Source: Rothia sp. ZJ932
Lineage (GTDB): Bacteria > Actinomycetota > Actinomycetes > Actinomycetales > Micrococcaceae
Assembly (NCBI RefSeq): GCF_016924835.1
Contig: NZ_CP070480.1
Location: 1,240,001-1,304,000, forward strand
Direction of reading: 5' to 3'
DNA length: 64,000 bases
The position numbers and the translations under genes were made by a program. Of this stretch, positions 1 to 9,050 are shown one piece after another. A model generated the notes under the pieces. It saw only the letters and a program-made list of their open reading frames with translations, was not told the DNA's origin and did not search any database. Numbering within the stretch: the stretch's first letter is position 1; every line of letters begins with the position of its first letter.

Positions 1-336
1 GTCATTGAGCTCTCCTGTGACCAGCGGACGCTTTTCGGTGCGCTTCATCTTGCGGTCAGCTTCGCGGTCAATATAGCAATTGAAGGCGCCGGATGCACCA
101 GCTGCCATTGCACCACCAATCATGGTGTTGAGCATCAACCACAAATTGGGCACCCCGCCGGCAGCGAAAATCATGGTGGGCGCGGTGGTCACCAGCAGCA
201 ACTCAATAACTTGAGGCTTGGTCAGGTGAATATACGCGCGAATTTTCCTCGCCAAAGGGACGCGCTGCCCCGACTGAACGGGTGAGGGCGATGCGCTCTG
301 AGCGGCGATGACGCTGGAGGTACCGTGACCTTTCAC
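1..336 (-). CDS. ctaB: Protoheme IX farnesyltransferase (heme O synthase), N-terminal part
   Basis: The gene runs off the left edge; 112 codons are visible. Translation from the GTG at 336 gives a short variable leader, a first membrane helix (about residues 42-58) and then the polyprenyltransferase motif reading [15 protein letters not shown] followed by RPL, in which the spaced acidic residues bind the Mg-farnesyl diphosphate. CtaB transfers a farnesyl group to heme b to make heme O for cytochrome oxidase, in the membrane. The GTG is chosen because AAGGGAG lies about nine bases upstream; the ATG at 367 is out of frame. It is divergent from tkt, a common actinobacterial arrangement. The C-terminal two thirds cannot be seen. 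Confidence 0.9.
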   Translation of the reverse strand, partial: MKGHGTSSVIAAQSASPSPVQSGQRVPLARKIRAYIHLTKPQVIELLLVTTAPTMIFAAGGVPNLWLMLNTMIGGAMAAGASGAFNCYIDREADRKMKRTEKRPLVTGELND

Positions 337-382
337 GAAGAAGGCTCCCTTGGAGGTCGTCGTGCATGTGGCATCATAGGCG

Positions 383-402
383 AGACCCGCGATGGCGGGT
401 CT
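383..402. other. Short perfect hairpin between ctaB and tkt
   Basis: AGACCCGC and GCGGGTCT form an 8-bp stem with a 4-base loop. It lies just upstream of ctaB on its coding strand. There is no long T tract on either side, so a structured leader or operator is as likely as a terminator. Function unknown. Confidence 0.35.
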
Positions 403-516
403 TGTATTCTTCTGCGCTCACAGTGTTACGGTCAGATTCACTAGCAAACGGTGCTGAGCCCCGGGAATGTGAATCCACAAAAGAAGGTGAGGCATAGGTA
501 ATGCACACGCGAAATT

Positions 517-609
517 GTTTTACCTTTCAATCTTAGTGCCCGTAAGAGGTAAAACCTAATGTCGTGCGTAAAACCACGGTGCGAAACGATAATCAGCTGG
601 TAGCTGATT
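517..609. promoter_or_regulatory. Two inverted repeats in the ctaB-tkt intergenic region
   Basis: The 470-base gap between ctaB and tkt holds no credible gene. It contains GTTTTACCT (517-525) facing AGGTAAAAC (547-555), with an inner CTTA/TAAG pair (532-535, 543-546) that can stack into one longer stem. Further on is a perfect AATCAGCT-ggt-AGCTGATT palindrome (591-609). Both could be structured leader elements of tkt or operators; no known riboswitch consensus was recognised. The remaining bases to 808 would hold the tkt promoter, which I could not place with confidence. Confidence 0.4.
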
Positions 610-808
610 TACCCGTAAACACTGGGTGAAATATGACCGGAATGTGGAAATTACAGGTCTGTGCCTCAGCAAAGATCGGTGTGAAAGACTAGACTCGAAG
701 GTGAGAGTCACTAACAGTCTTGTGCGTGTCTGTGACCGCGGTGGGTAGTACCTACGGTGAGGGCGCGCGGACTGATGTGTTCACCCCTTATCTAGAAAGG
801 AGAATTTC

Positions 809-2920
809 GTGCCTGATCTTGATGCGAAGTTCGAATGGACCACCGAAGACCAGCGTGCAGTTGATACCGCGCGTGTATTGGCAGCAGATGCTGTTGAGAA
901 GATCGGTTCTGGTCACCCCGGTACTGCGATGAGCCTCGCTCCCGTTGCCTACACCCTTTTCCAGAAGGTTATGCGCCATGACCCCACCGACGATCGTTGG
1001 GCGGGTCGTGACCGTTTCATTCTTTCTCCCGGTCACACATCGTTGACTCTTTACCTGCAACTGTTCCTCAACGGTTATGGTTTGGAACTTGAGGACATTA
1101 AGAACCTGCGCGCTAAGGGTTCACTGACTCCCGGCCACCCCGAGTACGGTCATACCAAGGGCGTTGAGATCACTACCGGTCCGCTGGGTCAGGGTCTGGC
1201 ATCCGCTGTTGGTTTTGCCTACGCGCAGCGTTACATGCGCGGCATGTTTGACCCCGAAGCTGCCGAAGGCACCTCCCCCTTTGACCATACTGTCTACACC
1301 ATCGCGTCAGAGGGCGACATCATGGAAGGTGTTACCTCAGAGGCTTCTTCTTTGGCTGGTCACCAGCAGCTGGGCAACCTAGTTGTTATTTTTGACCGCA
1401 ACCACATCTCCATCGAAGACGACACCGACGTTTCCTTCACCGAAGACGTTCTGGCGCGCTACGAGGCATACGGCTGGGACACCACCCGCATTGACTGGAC
1501 CGCCAGCGGCGAATACACCGAAGATGTAGAGGCTCTCTACAAGGCTATTGTTGCGGCAAAGAAGAACACCGATAAGCCCTCACTGATTGAGCTGCGCACC
1601 ATCATTGGTTACCCCGCGCCCAATAAGCAGAACACCGGCGGCATTCACGGCTCCAAACTCGGCGCAGACGAGCTGGCAGCAACCAAGGAAATTCTGGGCT
1701 TTGACCCCGCAAAATCCTTCGTCATCGAACCCGAGATCCTCGAACACACCCGCAAGGTCATCGACCGCATGAAGGACGAACGCCAGCAATGGCAGGAATC
1801 CTTCGAGCAGTGGCAACAGGCAAACCCCGAGGCAGCAAAGCTGTACGAGCGTTTGAGCTCAGGCAAGCTACCCGAAAACTACGCGGACGCTTTCCCCACT
1901 TTCGAGGCGGGCACCTCTTTGGCAACTCGCGCAGCATCAGGCAAGGTACTGAACGCTATTGCGGGCACCTTCCCCGAACTGTGGGGCGGTTCAGCTGACC
2001 TCGCTGGTTCAAACAACACCACTATTGAGTCGGCAAAGTCCTTCAACTCACCCAATCGCACCACCGAACAGTACACCGCCGACCCCTACGGTCGCGTCCT
2101 GCACTTCGGTATTCGCGAACACGCAGCTGCGGCAATCGTCAACGGCATTGTACTCAGCTCCCCCACCCGCGCATTCTCGGGTACCTTCTTGCAGTTCTCT
2201 GACTACCAGCGTCCTGCAATCCGCTTGGCTGCGCTCATGGGTATTCCCTCTACTTTCGTGTGGACCCACGACTCCATTGGTCTGGGCGAAGACGGCCCCA
2301 CCCACCAGCCGGTAGAACACCTCGCTGCCCTGCGCGCAATCCCCAATCTGGACCTTGTACGCCCGGCAGATGGCAACGAAACATCTGTGGCATGGCGCAA
2401 GATTCTTGAAACCGCCGACCGCCCCGCCGGTATTATGCTCTCACGCCAGAATCTGCCCGAGTTCACCCGTGAAGACATCCACGCAGACGCCGAGGGCGAG
2501 AAGTTCGCTTCAGCTGAGGGCGTTGCCCGCGGTGGTTACGTACTGGCAGAAGCTGAAGGCAACGTGGATGTTGTTCTGATCGCTACCGGCTCAGAGGTTC
2601 AGCACGCTGTTGAGGCTCGTAAACTTCTGGCTGAAGAGGGAATCGGCGCTCGCGTTGTGTCAATGCCCTCGCGTGAGTGGTTTGCCGAGCAATCAGCTGA
2701 TTACCGCGAATCCGTGATTCCTGCGGCGGTCAAAGCACGCGTTTCTGTTGAAGCTGGCCTTGCGATGCCCTGGTACGACCTGCTCGGCTCAACCGGACGC
2801 GCTGTCTCACTGGAACAGTACGGCGAATCAGCATCTGCTGATGAGCTCTTCGAGCTCTACGGTTTCACCGGTGAAAACGTAGCGAAGGTCGCTAAGGAGT
2901 CTATCGAGGCGTCCAAGTAA
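809..2920 (+). CDS. tkt: Transketolase
   Basis: Thiamine-diphosphate enzyme of the non-oxidative pentose phosphate pathway, moving two-carbon ketol units between sugar phosphates in the cytoplasm. The 703 residues are a normal full length. The N-terminal domain carries GSGHPGTAMS (about 32-41) and the TPP/metal motif SEGDIMEG followed by the FDRN segment (about 168-199). The middle domain has the catalytic-Glu region REHAAAAIVNGI and the GLGEDGPTHQP substrate loop. The GTG start is supported by AAAGGAG eight bases upstream; no in-frame ATG fits better. It is the first gene of tkt-tal-zwf-opcA-pgl on one strand, followed by a hairpin before tal, so some separate control of the distal genes is likely. 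Confidence 0.97.
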   Translation: MPDLDAKFEWTTEDQRAVDTARVLAADAVEKIGSGHPGTAMSLAPVAYTLFQKVMRHDPTDDRWAGRDRFILSPGHTSLTLYLQLFLNGYGLELEDIKNLRAKGSLTPGHPEYGHTKGVEITTGPLGQGLASAVGFAYAQRYMRGMFDPEAAEGTSPFDHTVYTIASEGDIMEGVTSEASSLAGHQQLGNLVVIFDRNHISIEDDTDVSFTEDVLARYEAYGWDTTRIDWTASGEYTEDVEALYKAIVAAKKNTDKPSLIELRTIIGYPAPNKQNTGGIHGSKLGADELAATKEILGFDPAKSFVIEPEILEHTRKVIDRMKDERQQWQESFEQWQQANPEAAKLYERLSSGKLPENYADAFPTFEAGTSLATRAASGKVLNAIAGTFPELWGGSADLAGSNNTTIESAKSFNSPNRTTEQYTADPYGRVLHFGIREHAAAAIVNGIVLSSPTRAFSGTFLQFSDYQRPAIRLAALMGIPSTFVWTHDSIGLGEDGPTHQPVEHLAALRAIPNLDLVRPADGNETSVAWRKILETADRPAGIMLSRQNLPEFTREDIHADAEGEKFASAEGVARGGYVLAEAEGNVDVVLIATGSEVQHAVEARKLLAEEGIGARVVSMPSREWFAEQSADYRESVIPAAVKARVSVEAGLAMPWYDLLGSTGRAVSLEQYGESASADELFELYGFTGENVAKVAKESIEASK

Positions 2921-2932
2921 AATCCCATCCAT

Positions 2933-2966
2933 GCGGTGGCAGAGGGCAATGATGCTCTGCCACCGC
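2933..2966 (+). terminator. Strong hairpin between tkt and tal
   Basis: GCGGTGGCAGAG (2933-2944) is perfectly complementary to CTCTGCCACCGC (2955-2966) around a 10-base loop. No clear U tract follows (GGATTTCAC), so it may act as a partial terminator or an RNA-stabilising end between tkt and tal rather than a full stop. Confidence 0.6.
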
Positions 2967-3051
2967 GGATTTCACTGCACAATGCGCTCGACGGCTGACC
3001 CGTCTCTCACCGCCGAGTGCCCATGACAACACATTTTGAGGATGTTTTTAT

Positions 3052-4152
3052 ATGGCAACCCCCACCCAGAAATTTTCAGATGCCGGAGTTTCCATCTGGC
3101 TTGATGATCTCTCACGCGAGCGCTTGAATAACGGTTCGTTGGAGAAACTGATTGAAGAGAAGAATGTGGTTGGTGTCACCACTAACCCCAGTATTTTTGC
3201 TGCTGCACTGTCGAAGGGCGAGGCTTACGCGGGTCAGTTCCAGGAGCTGGCGGCGGCTAGCACCGATGTTGAGGCGGCTGTTTTTGCGGCGACCACCGAC
3301 GATGTTCGTGCGGCGTGCGATGTTTTCACTTCTATTTATGAGTCTTCTCAGGGTGTAGATGGTCGTGTGTCGATTGAGGTTGATCCTCGTTTGGCGCGTA
3401 ACGCGGCTGAAACCGCTGAGATGGCGAAGAAGCTGGCTGCGGCTGTTGATCGTGAGAATGTCATGATTAAGATCCCGGCAACTGTTGAGGGTCTGGAGCC
3501 CATCGCGAAGACTCTAGCTGAGGGCATCTCTGTCAATGTCACCCTGATTTTCTCGCTGGAGCGTTACCGCGAGGTTATTAACGCTTACATGCTGGGTCTT
3601 GAAGAGGCTCTCGAAAACGGTAAGGATTTGTCAAAGATTCACTCGGTAGCGTCCTTCTTTGTTTCCCGCGTGGATTCTGAAATTGATGATCATCTGGAGA
3701 AGATTGGCACCGAGGAAGCGCTGGCGCTCAAGGGCAAGGCAGCTTTGGCGAATGCTCGCTTGGCTTACAAGGTTTACGAAGAGGAATTCTCTTCTGAGCG
3801 CTGGGAGCGTCTGGCAGCAGCTGGTGCCCATAAGCAGCGCCCGCTGTGGGCTTCAACCGGTGTCAAAGACCCCACCTACCCCGATACGCTCTACACCACC
3901 GAATTGGTGGCTCCCGGTACCGTCAATACTATGCCTGAGGGCACCCTTGACGCGCTGGCTGATCACGGTGTTGTTACCGGTGATACCATCACCGGTACTT
4001 ACGCCGAGTCAGAAGAGGTACTGAACAAGATTGAGAACCTGGGTATCTCGTACAATGAGGTAGTAGAAAAGCTTGAGACCGAGGGTCTTGAGAAGTTTGA
4101 TGCTTCGTGGGAAGAACTGCTGGAGACTGTTCGTCAGGCTCTTGCCGCGTAA
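3052..4152 (+). CDS. tal: Transaldolase
   Basis: Transfers a dihydroxyacetone unit from sedoheptulose 7-phosphate to glyceraldehyde 3-phosphate, closing the non-oxidative pentose phosphate pathway. The TIM-barrel landmarks are visible: GVTTNPSIF at residues 41-49 and the Schiff-base lysine in VMIKIPAT, K140. At 366 residues it matches the long actinobacterial subfamily (TalB/Tal of about 360-370) rather than the short fructose-6-phosphate aldolase form. The ATG start has GAGGA upstream. It sits 131 bases after tkt across a hairpin and 113 bases before zwf, in the usual actinobacterial order. Confidence 0.97.
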   Translation: MATPTQKFSDAGVSIWLDDLSRERLNNGSLEKLIEEKNVVGVTTNPSIFAAALSKGEAYAGQFQELAAASTDVEAAVFAATTDDVRAACDVFTSIYESSQGVDGRVSIEVDPRLARNAAETAEMAKKLAAAVDRENVMIKIPATVEGLEPIAKTLAEGISVNVTLIFSLERYREVINAYMLGLEEALENGKDLSKIHSVASFFVSRVDSEIDDHLEKIGTEEALALKGKAALANARLAYKVYEEEFSSERWERLAAAGAHKQRPLWASTGVKDPTYPDTLYTTELVAPGTVNTMPEGTLDALADHGVVTGDTITGTYAESEEVLNKIENLGISYNEVVEKLETEGLEKFDASWEELLETVRQALAA

Positions 4153-4180
4153 GTAGTACAACGACTGAATCACTACACCG

Positions 4181-4274
4181 GTGAGGCACAATGGAAGCGC
4201 ACGTTTATCAGGCGATAGATAGTGCCTGCTGTTGTGCCTCACCCATTGCTAGTAAAGGAAAAACTGTGCCTCAC
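4181..4274 (+). promoter_or_regulatory. zwf leader with two mutually exclusive pairings, one covering the start codon
   Basis: GTGAGGCACAA (4181-4191) can pair perfectly with TTGTGCCTCAC (4232-4242), an 11-bp stem capped by an inner CAGGC/GCCTG pair (4209-4213, 4224-4228). The same TGTGCCTCAC decamer recurs at 4265-4274, where it contains the zwf GTG start codon, so the upstream arm could instead pair with the start site. The two folds exclude each other. The layout is seen directly; control of translation or of tal-zwf readthrough is inference. Confidence 0.5.
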
Positions 4275-5801
4275 AGTGCAGAGAAGAACCCCTTGCGGGA
4301 TGACCGCGACCGTCGCTTGACCAGGATCGCGGGGCCTTCGGCTCTCGTGTTCTTTGGTGTTACCGGCGACCTCGCGAAGAAAAAGCTACTGCCGGCTGTT
4401 TATGACTTGGTGAACCGCGGTTTGTTGCCGCCGAGCTTCGGTCTGGTGGGCTTTGGCCGCCGTGAGTGGAGTGATGACGATTTTCGCAAGCAGGTTCGAG
4501 AGTCCGTTGAGGCACATGCGCGCACGACTTTCCGTGAGGATGTGTGGAACCAGTTTCAAGAGGGCATCCGTTTTGTGCAGGGTGCTTTTGATGACGATAA
4601 GGCTTTCGAAAATCTGAAGAAGACCCTGGCAGATCTTGATGAGAATCGCGGTACGCGCGGTAACCACGCTTTTTACCTCTCTATTCCGCCGAAGGCTTTT
4701 GAGCAGGTTTTGCAGAAGCTAGCTGATCATGACATGGCTGAGTCTGAGGACGCGGCGGGGTGGCGTCGCGTAGTGATTGAGAAGCCCTTTGGCCATGATT
4801 TAGAGAGCGCCCGCGAGCTGAACTCCATTGTCGAAAAGGTGTTCCCCGCTGACTCGGTTTTCCGCATTGATCACTATCTCGGTAAAGAAACGGTTCAGAA
4901 CATTTTGGCGCTGCGTTTTGCAAACCAGATGTTTGAGCCCCTGTGGAACGCTCACTATGTGGATCACGTGCAGATTACGATGGCTGAAGATATTGGTATC
5001 GGAACCCGCGCTGGCTACTATGATGGTGTAGGTGCTGCACGCGACGTTATTCAGAACCATCTCTTGCAGTTGTTGGCGCTGACCGCTATGGAAGAGCCCA
5101 TCAGCTTTGATGCCCACCACCTGCGCACCGAAAAAGAAAAGGTTCTTGAAGCTATCACCCTGCCCGAGAACCTTGAAGAGGCTTATGCTATTGGTCAGTA
5201 CGAGGCAGGCTACCAAGGTGGTGAAGAAGTCAAAGGTTTCTTTGAGGAAAACGATATTCCCTCTGACTCCCGCACTGAAACTTTCGCTGCGCTCAAGGTC
5301 AATATTGAAACTCGCCGTTGGGCTGGTGTTCCTTTCTACCTGCGCGCGGGCAAACGTCTGGGACGCCGCGTCACCGAGATCGCGCTGATTTTCAAGAAAA
5401 TGCCGAACCTGCTCTTTGATGCTTCAGATGATAGCGCCGGTGCTAATGCCATTGTGATTCGAGTTCAGCCCCATGAAGGTATGACCCTGCGCTTTGCGTC
5501 CAAGGTGCCCGGTACCCAGATGGAAATCCGCGATGTCAATATGGATTTTGGCTACGGTCATTCTTTCACCGAAGAGTCCCCCGAGGCTTACGAACGTCTG
5601 ATTCTTGACGTCCTGCTCGGTGAGCCGCCCCTGTTCCCCCGACATGAAGAGGTTGAGCTTTCTTGGAAGATTCTTGACCCCTTCGAAGAATACTGGGAAA
5701 AGAACAAGATTAAGCCACAAGGCTACAAGCCCGGCTCATGGGGCCCGGCGTCAGCCCACGACATGCTTGAGCGCGACAACCGCACCTGGAGGCGTCCGTG
5801 A
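4266..5801 (+). CDS. zwf: Glucose-6-phosphate dehydrogenase
   Basis: Oxidises glucose 6-phosphate to 6-phosphogluconolactone with NADP+, the entry step of the oxidative pentose phosphate pathway. From the GTG at 4266 the protein is 511 residues and begins MPHSAEKNPLRD, matching the family N-terminus. It has the dinucleotide-binding motif GVTGDLAKKKL (about 31-41) and the active-site signature RIDHYLGK. An in-frame ATG at 4191 would add 25 Cys-rich residues and lies inside an inverted repeat, so it is rejected although it has a weak GGTGAGG upstream; GTG 4266 has AAAGGA at six bases. The stop overlaps the opcA start (GTGA), implying translational coupling. Confidence 0.96.
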   Translation: MPHSAEKNPLRDDRDRRLTRIAGPSALVFFGVTGDLAKKKLLPAVYDLVNRGLLPPSFGLVGFGRREWSDDDFRKQVRESVEAHARTTFREDVWNQFQEGIRFVQGAFDDDKAFENLKKTLADLDENRGTRGNHAFYLSIPPKAFEQVLQKLADHDMAESEDAAGWRRVVIEKPFGHDLESARELNSIVEKVFPADSVFRIDHYLGKETVQNILALRFANQMFEPLWNAHYVDHVQITMAEDIGIGTRAGYYDGVGAARDVIQNHLLQLLALTAMEEPISFDAHHLRTEKEKVLEAITLPENLEEAYAIGQYEAGYQGGEEVKGFFEENDIPSDSRTETFAALKVNIETRRWAGVPFYLRAGKRLGRRVTEIALIFKKMPNLLFDASDDSAGANAIVIRVQPHEGMTLRFASKVPGTQMEIRDVNMDFGYGHSFTEESPEAYERLILDVLLGEPPLFPRHEEVELSWKILDPFEEYWEKNKIKPQGYKPGSWGPASAHDMLERDNRTWRRP

Positions 5802-6781
5802 TTTATGAGCTTCAGCAGACCACAGCATCTGCTATCAATAAAAAACTGAGTGAAGTACTCGAACAGTCCGGTAACACCACTTCATCTCGTGTGTTGACCC
5901 TGGTGATTCTTGCTGATGACGGTCACTCGAAGCAGGCAATTACAGCAGCGCAGCAGGCATCCCATGAGCACCCCTCACGCATCATTGTGCACATCGCCCA
6001 TGAAGAAGATGCAGAGGATCGCTTGGACGCAAAGATTTCGGTGGGCGGTGAAGCTGGTGCTGCTGAGGTCATTATTTTGGACGGTTGGGGCAAGGCAGCA
6101 CACGCTACTGAATCTTTAATTTCGGCGCTTTTGCTACCTGACTCCCCCATTGTTGCGTGGTGGCCCCACTCTGTTCCTGAAAACGCTTCTGAGCATTCGA
6201 TTGGTAAAATCGCTCAGCGTCGCATTACAGATTCGGCACGTGCTCAGGATCCCATGATGGTGCTGGCCCAGCTCGCCAAGAACTACGCAGAGGGCGACAC
6301 CGACCTGGCATGGATTCGTCTAACCCTGTGGCGCATCCAGCTGGCAGCGATTTTCGATCAACTGCCTAACGCTAACGTCTCGCGGGTGACGGTCTGGGGT
6401 TCTTCAAAGTCTCCTTCTGTCGTGCTCTTGGGGGCGTGGCTGGGGTACAAACTCGATGCCGAGGTGCATCTTGTCACCAAGGGCGCAGATCGCGGTCTCT
6501 ACAAGGTTGTCCTTGAACACGAAGACGGTGAGGTAGCTATCTACCGTCCGGGTACTAAGCTGGCGACTCTGAGCTCACCGGGTGCCCGTGACCAGCAAAT
6601 TGCCCTGCACGTACGCACCCTTGCCGAGTGCCTGGCAGAGGAACTGCGACGTCTTGACCCCGATCAGGTGTACGGTGAGGTTCTCACCCGTGCCCTGCAG
6701 GAGGTCAATATGGTTGTGGATCTCAACGTCGCTGAAATTATTGAAGACACCGCAGAGTACACGGAGGAATACGATGCCTAA
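5798..6781 (+). CDS. opcA: Glucose-6-phosphate dehydrogenase assembly protein OpcA
   Basis: OpcA proteins assist assembly or redox regulation of glucose-6-phosphate dehydrogenase; in actinobacteria opcA nearly always follows zwf. The 327 residues are the usual length. Typical segments are visible, including SPIVAWWPHSVPENA around residues 115-130 and the family-like ITDSARAQDP shortly after. There is no enzymatic motif. The GTG start overlaps the zwf stop by four bases, with GGAGG just upstream, and the gene's own stop overlaps the pgl start. Identity rests on context plus these conserved segments. Confidence 0.92.
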   Translation: MIYELQQTTASAINKKLSEVLEQSGNTTSSRVLTLVILADDGHSKQAITAAQQASHEHPSRIIVHIAHEEDAEDRLDAKISVGGEAGAAEVIILDGWGKAAHATESLISALLLPDSPIVAWWPHSVPENASEHSIGKIAQRRITDSARAQDPMMVLAQLAKNYAEGDTDLAWIRLTLWRIQLAAIFDQLPNANVSRVTVWGSSKSPSVVLLGAWLGYKLDAEVHLVTKGADRGLYKVVLEHEDGEVAIYRPGTKLATLSSPGARDQQIALHVRTLAECLAEELRRLDPDQVYGEVLTRALQEVNMVVDLNVAEIIEDTAEYTEEYDA

Positions 6782-7535
6782 GCCCCAGGTTGTCAAACAC
6801 GAGGATAAAACTCAGCTCACCGAACAGGGTAGCGCAAAGATTCTTGCAGTCATTGAAGAAGCTTTAAAGTCTCGCGATCAGGCTCATCTTTCACTGACCG
6901 GTGGTTCGATGGGTATCGCCATCTGGGCAGTGCTCAAAGGTTCTAAGCGTACCCAAGCCATTGACTGGTCTAAAGTTCACTTCTGGTGGTCAGATGAGCG
7001 CTTCGTCCCCACTGGTTACGAAGACCGCAACGAACAGCAGGCAAAAGATGCCTTCTTGGACTCCGTAGAGATTCCAGCTGAAAACCTGCACATCATGGGC
7101 GCATCAGATGCTTTTGAGAATGTTGATGAAGCTGCTACCGCCTACACCGCAGAACTGGCGCGGTATGCCCAGGACGGCGCGTCCGCACCGGTCTTCGACC
7201 TTACTCTGCTGGGTATGGGTCCCGACGGTCACATTGCTTCGCTCTTTCCTGACCGCGAGGAAATTTTGGTGGAGAAAACTGAAGCAATTGCAGTGTGCAA
7301 CTCCCCCAAATCCCCGCCCACCCGCGTCTCACTGACTCTGCCCCTGATTAACAACTCCCGCAAGATTTGGTTCCTCATCGCAGGTAGTGACAAGGCAGAA
7401 GCGGCAGCTCGTCTCATCGATGCAGCTGATGACGCAGACCCTGACGCTCAGATTTTGCGTGAAACCCCCGCAGCCGGGGCCCGTGCCCTTGAAGAAACTC
7501 TGATTCTCATCACGCAGGACGCACTCACCGCCTAG
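6774..7535 (+). CDS. pgl: 6-Phosphogluconolactonase
   Basis: Hydrolyses 6-phosphogluconolactone to 6-phosphogluconate, the second oxidative step of the shunt. The 253-residue product belongs to the DevB/SOL family: phosphate loop TGGSMGI near residues 42-48, SDERFVP, and LLGMGPDGHIASLFP containing the catalytic-region His. The ATG at 6774 follows ACGGAGGAA and overlaps the opcA stop by eight bases; upstream in-frame starts would lie deep in opcA and are rejected. It is the last gene of the operon and is followed by a very strong terminator. Confidence 0.95.
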   Translation: MPKPQVVKHEDKTQLTEQGSAKILAVIEEALKSRDQAHLSLTGGSMGIAIWAVLKGSKRTQAIDWSKVHFWWSDERFVPTGYEDRNEQQAKDAFLDSVEIPAENLHIMGASDAFENVDEAATAYTAELARYAQDGASAPVFDLTLLGMGPDGHIASLFPDREEILVEKTEAIAVCNSPKSPPTRVSLTLPLINNSRKIWFLIAGSDKAEAAARLIDAADDADPDAQILRETPAAGARALEETLILITQDALTA

Positions 7536-7556
7536 TGTTTAGGCGCGCAAATCGCC

Positions 7557-7602
7557 AAGGCGGGGCAGGTTTTTACTCACCGGTAAAAACCTGCCCCGCC
7601 TT
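7557..7602. terminator. Bidirectional terminator between pgl and secG
   Basis: A perfect 20-bp stem (7557-7576 with 7583-7602) around a 6-base loop, with A/T-rich arm ends giving a U tract on either strand. It ends the pentose phosphate operon and faces the convergent secG. Confidence 0.92.
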
Positions 7603-7692
7603 TCTTCTCAACCTAGTCACCGCGCTCATACGCAGTGTTTTCTTAAAAACAAAAGCTCCACCGCAGTGAGCAGTGAAGCCTGTAAAAGCCTT

Positions 7693-7944
7693 TTACATGA
7701 CGGGCGCAAAACGCAACACCAGACCGTAGGCAATAATCGCAAAGACCCACACCAAAATTGCGGTGACGGTCAAACGGACAAGGTTCTTAGACGCCATACC
7801 TGATGAGTTCAAGGAGGTGGTCATGCCGCCACCGAACATATCTGAAAGACCACCGCCTTTACCGCGGTTAAGCAACACCAGCAAAATGGTGAGAATACTT
7901 GAAATCGCGATGATAACCATCAAAATGGTCTTAAGAATCTCCAC
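7693..7944 (-). CDS. secG: Preprotein translocase subunit SecG
   Basis: Small accessory subunit of the SecYEG channel in the cytoplasmic membrane. The 83 residues contain two hydrophobic helices (about 4-22 and 56-79) joined by the Gly-rich cytosolic loop NRGKGGGLSDMFGGG, which is the family hallmark. It lies downstream of tpiA in the gap-pgk-tpiA-secG order that is conserved in Gram-positive bacteria. A hairpin after tpiA suggests secG has its own promoter in the 174-base gap. The start ATG at 7944 is preceded by GGGGTTC, a weak ribosome site. Confidence 0.93.
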   Translation of the reverse strand: MEILKTILMVIIAISSILTILLVLLNRGKGGGLSDMFGGGMTTSLNSSGMASKNLVRLTVTAILVWVFAIIAYGLVLRFAPVM

Positions 7945-7969
7945 GAAGAACCCCTCATAACACTAAAAT

Positions 7970-7984
7970 GCGGTATTTTACCGC
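7970..7984 (-). promoter_or_regulatory. Small palindrome upstream of secG
   Basis: GCGGTA-TTT-TACCGC lies 26-40 bases upstream of the secG ATG. It could be an operator or a short leader hairpin. No matching regulator was recognised. Confidence 0.25.
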
Positions 7985-8053
7985 GTACGTCTCTACGTTA
8001 CACGCTTTTCTTGCAAGCTGACAAACAGACAGCTGTGAGCGTGTTTAAACCCA

Positions 8054-8088
8054 ACGGCAGCTGCCCACCGTGGATGAGCAGCTGCCGT
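8054..8088 (-). terminator. Hairpin after tpiA
   Basis: ACGGCAGCTGC (8054-8064) pairs with GCAGCTGCCGT (8078-8088), an 11-bp stem with a 13-base loop, 30 bases past the tpiA stop. There is no strong U tract, so readthrough into secG is possible. Confidence 0.6.
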
Positions 8089-8118
8089 ATACGGAATCTA
8101 AAAACTACCGCGCAGTTT

Positions 8119-8898
8119 TTACTTGGAGTCGAAGCGCGCGATGTTAGCGAACTCTTCAGCGTCTAAGGACGCGCCGCCCACGAGAACGCCGTCTACATCG
8201 TTTTCAGCAAGAATCTCGGGAGCTGAAGCTGCCTTGACTGAACCGCCGTAGAGAATACGTACCTTCTCAGCAACGTCTGCTGAGTAAAGCTGCTCGATTT
8301 CAGCGCGAATCGCTGCGCTCAGTTCCTGGGCGTCACCGCTGGTCGCAACCTTGCCGGTGCCGATAGCCCAGACGGGTTCGTAGGCGATTACGAGGGTTTC
8401 AGCCTGTTCAGCAGTCAAACCTTCAATGGAGCCGCGCAGCTGCTCCAGGGTGAAGTCAACATGGGTTCCGGCTTCGCGAATCTCAAGACCTTCACCAACG
8501 CAGAGTACGGGTACCAGGTTGTGACGGTATGCTGCCTGAACCTTTGCGGCGCAAGTAGCGTCTGATTCACCGTGAATGGTGCGACGCTCTGAGTGACCCA
8601 CCAGAACGTAGGTAGCACCGAGCTTGTTCAGGAATGCACCTGAGATATCGCCAGTATAGGCGCCTGAATCCTGGTCGGAAAGATCCTGTGCACCGTAGAC
8701 AATCTTCAGTTTGTCGCCCTCAATGAGGGTCTGTACTGAGCGAATGTCGGTGAAGGGAGGGAATACTGCAATTTCAGTGTTATCGTAGTTGAAGTTAGCG
8801 TCATCGAGAGTCCATGCCAGCTTCTGCAGAAGTGAGACGCCTTCTGCGTGGTCCATGTTCATCTTCCAGTTGCCTGCAATGAGCGGAGTACGGGTCAT
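8119..8898 (-). CDS. tpiA: Triosephosphate isomerase
   Basis: Interconverts dihydroxyacetone phosphate and glyceraldehyde 3-phosphate in glycolysis. The 259-residue TIM barrel keeps all catalytic residues: Asn10 and Lys12 in GNWKMN, His102 in GHSERR, and the general base Glu174 in [10 protein letters not shown]. The phosphate-binding ILYGGSV and VGGASL loops are present near the C-terminus. The start ATG follows GAAAGGTAAG. It lies 152 bases downstream of pgk with an imperfect inverted repeat between them (8937-8982). Confidence 0.97.
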   Translation of the reverse strand: MTRTPLIAGNWKMNMDHAEGVSLLQKLAWTLDDANFNYDNTEIAVFPPFTDIRSVQTLIEGDKLKIVYGAQDLSDQDSGAYTGDISGAFLNKLGATYVLVGHSERRTIHGESDATCAAKVQAAYRHNLVPVLCVGEGLEIREAGTHVDFTLEQLRGSIEGLTAEQAETLVIAYEPVWAIGTGKVATSGDAQELSAAIRAEIEQLYSADVAEKVRILYGGSVKAASAPEILAENDVDGVLVGGASLDAEEFANIARFDSK

Positions 8899-8936
8899 TG
8901 TACTTACCTTTCGTCTAAATCTTGTAAGTGGGGTAC

Positions 8937-8982
8937 GCCAGCTTGACGTTCTGCCCCGCGGAGCAGGTGGAGAAAAGCTGGC
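8937..8982 (-). terminator. Imperfect inverted repeat between pgk and tpiA
   Basis: GCCAGCTT (8937-8944) and AAGCTGGC (8975-8982) enclose a second CTGC/GCAG pair. It may attenuate transcription or mark an RNA-processing site between the two glycolytic genes. No U tract is evident. Confidence 0.35.
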
Positions 8983-9050
8983 ATACTAAACAGTGGGAAA
9001 GAGCGCAGGTCTCGCTTTTAAGAAACCGTCGTCTGCCCCTAGCGCATACC

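Noticed and set aside
4191-4265. Upstream ATG extension of zwf by 25 residues
   Set aside because: The ATG lies in an inverted repeat, the added residues are Cys-rich and unlike the family, and GTG 4266 gives the family N-terminus with its own ribosome site.
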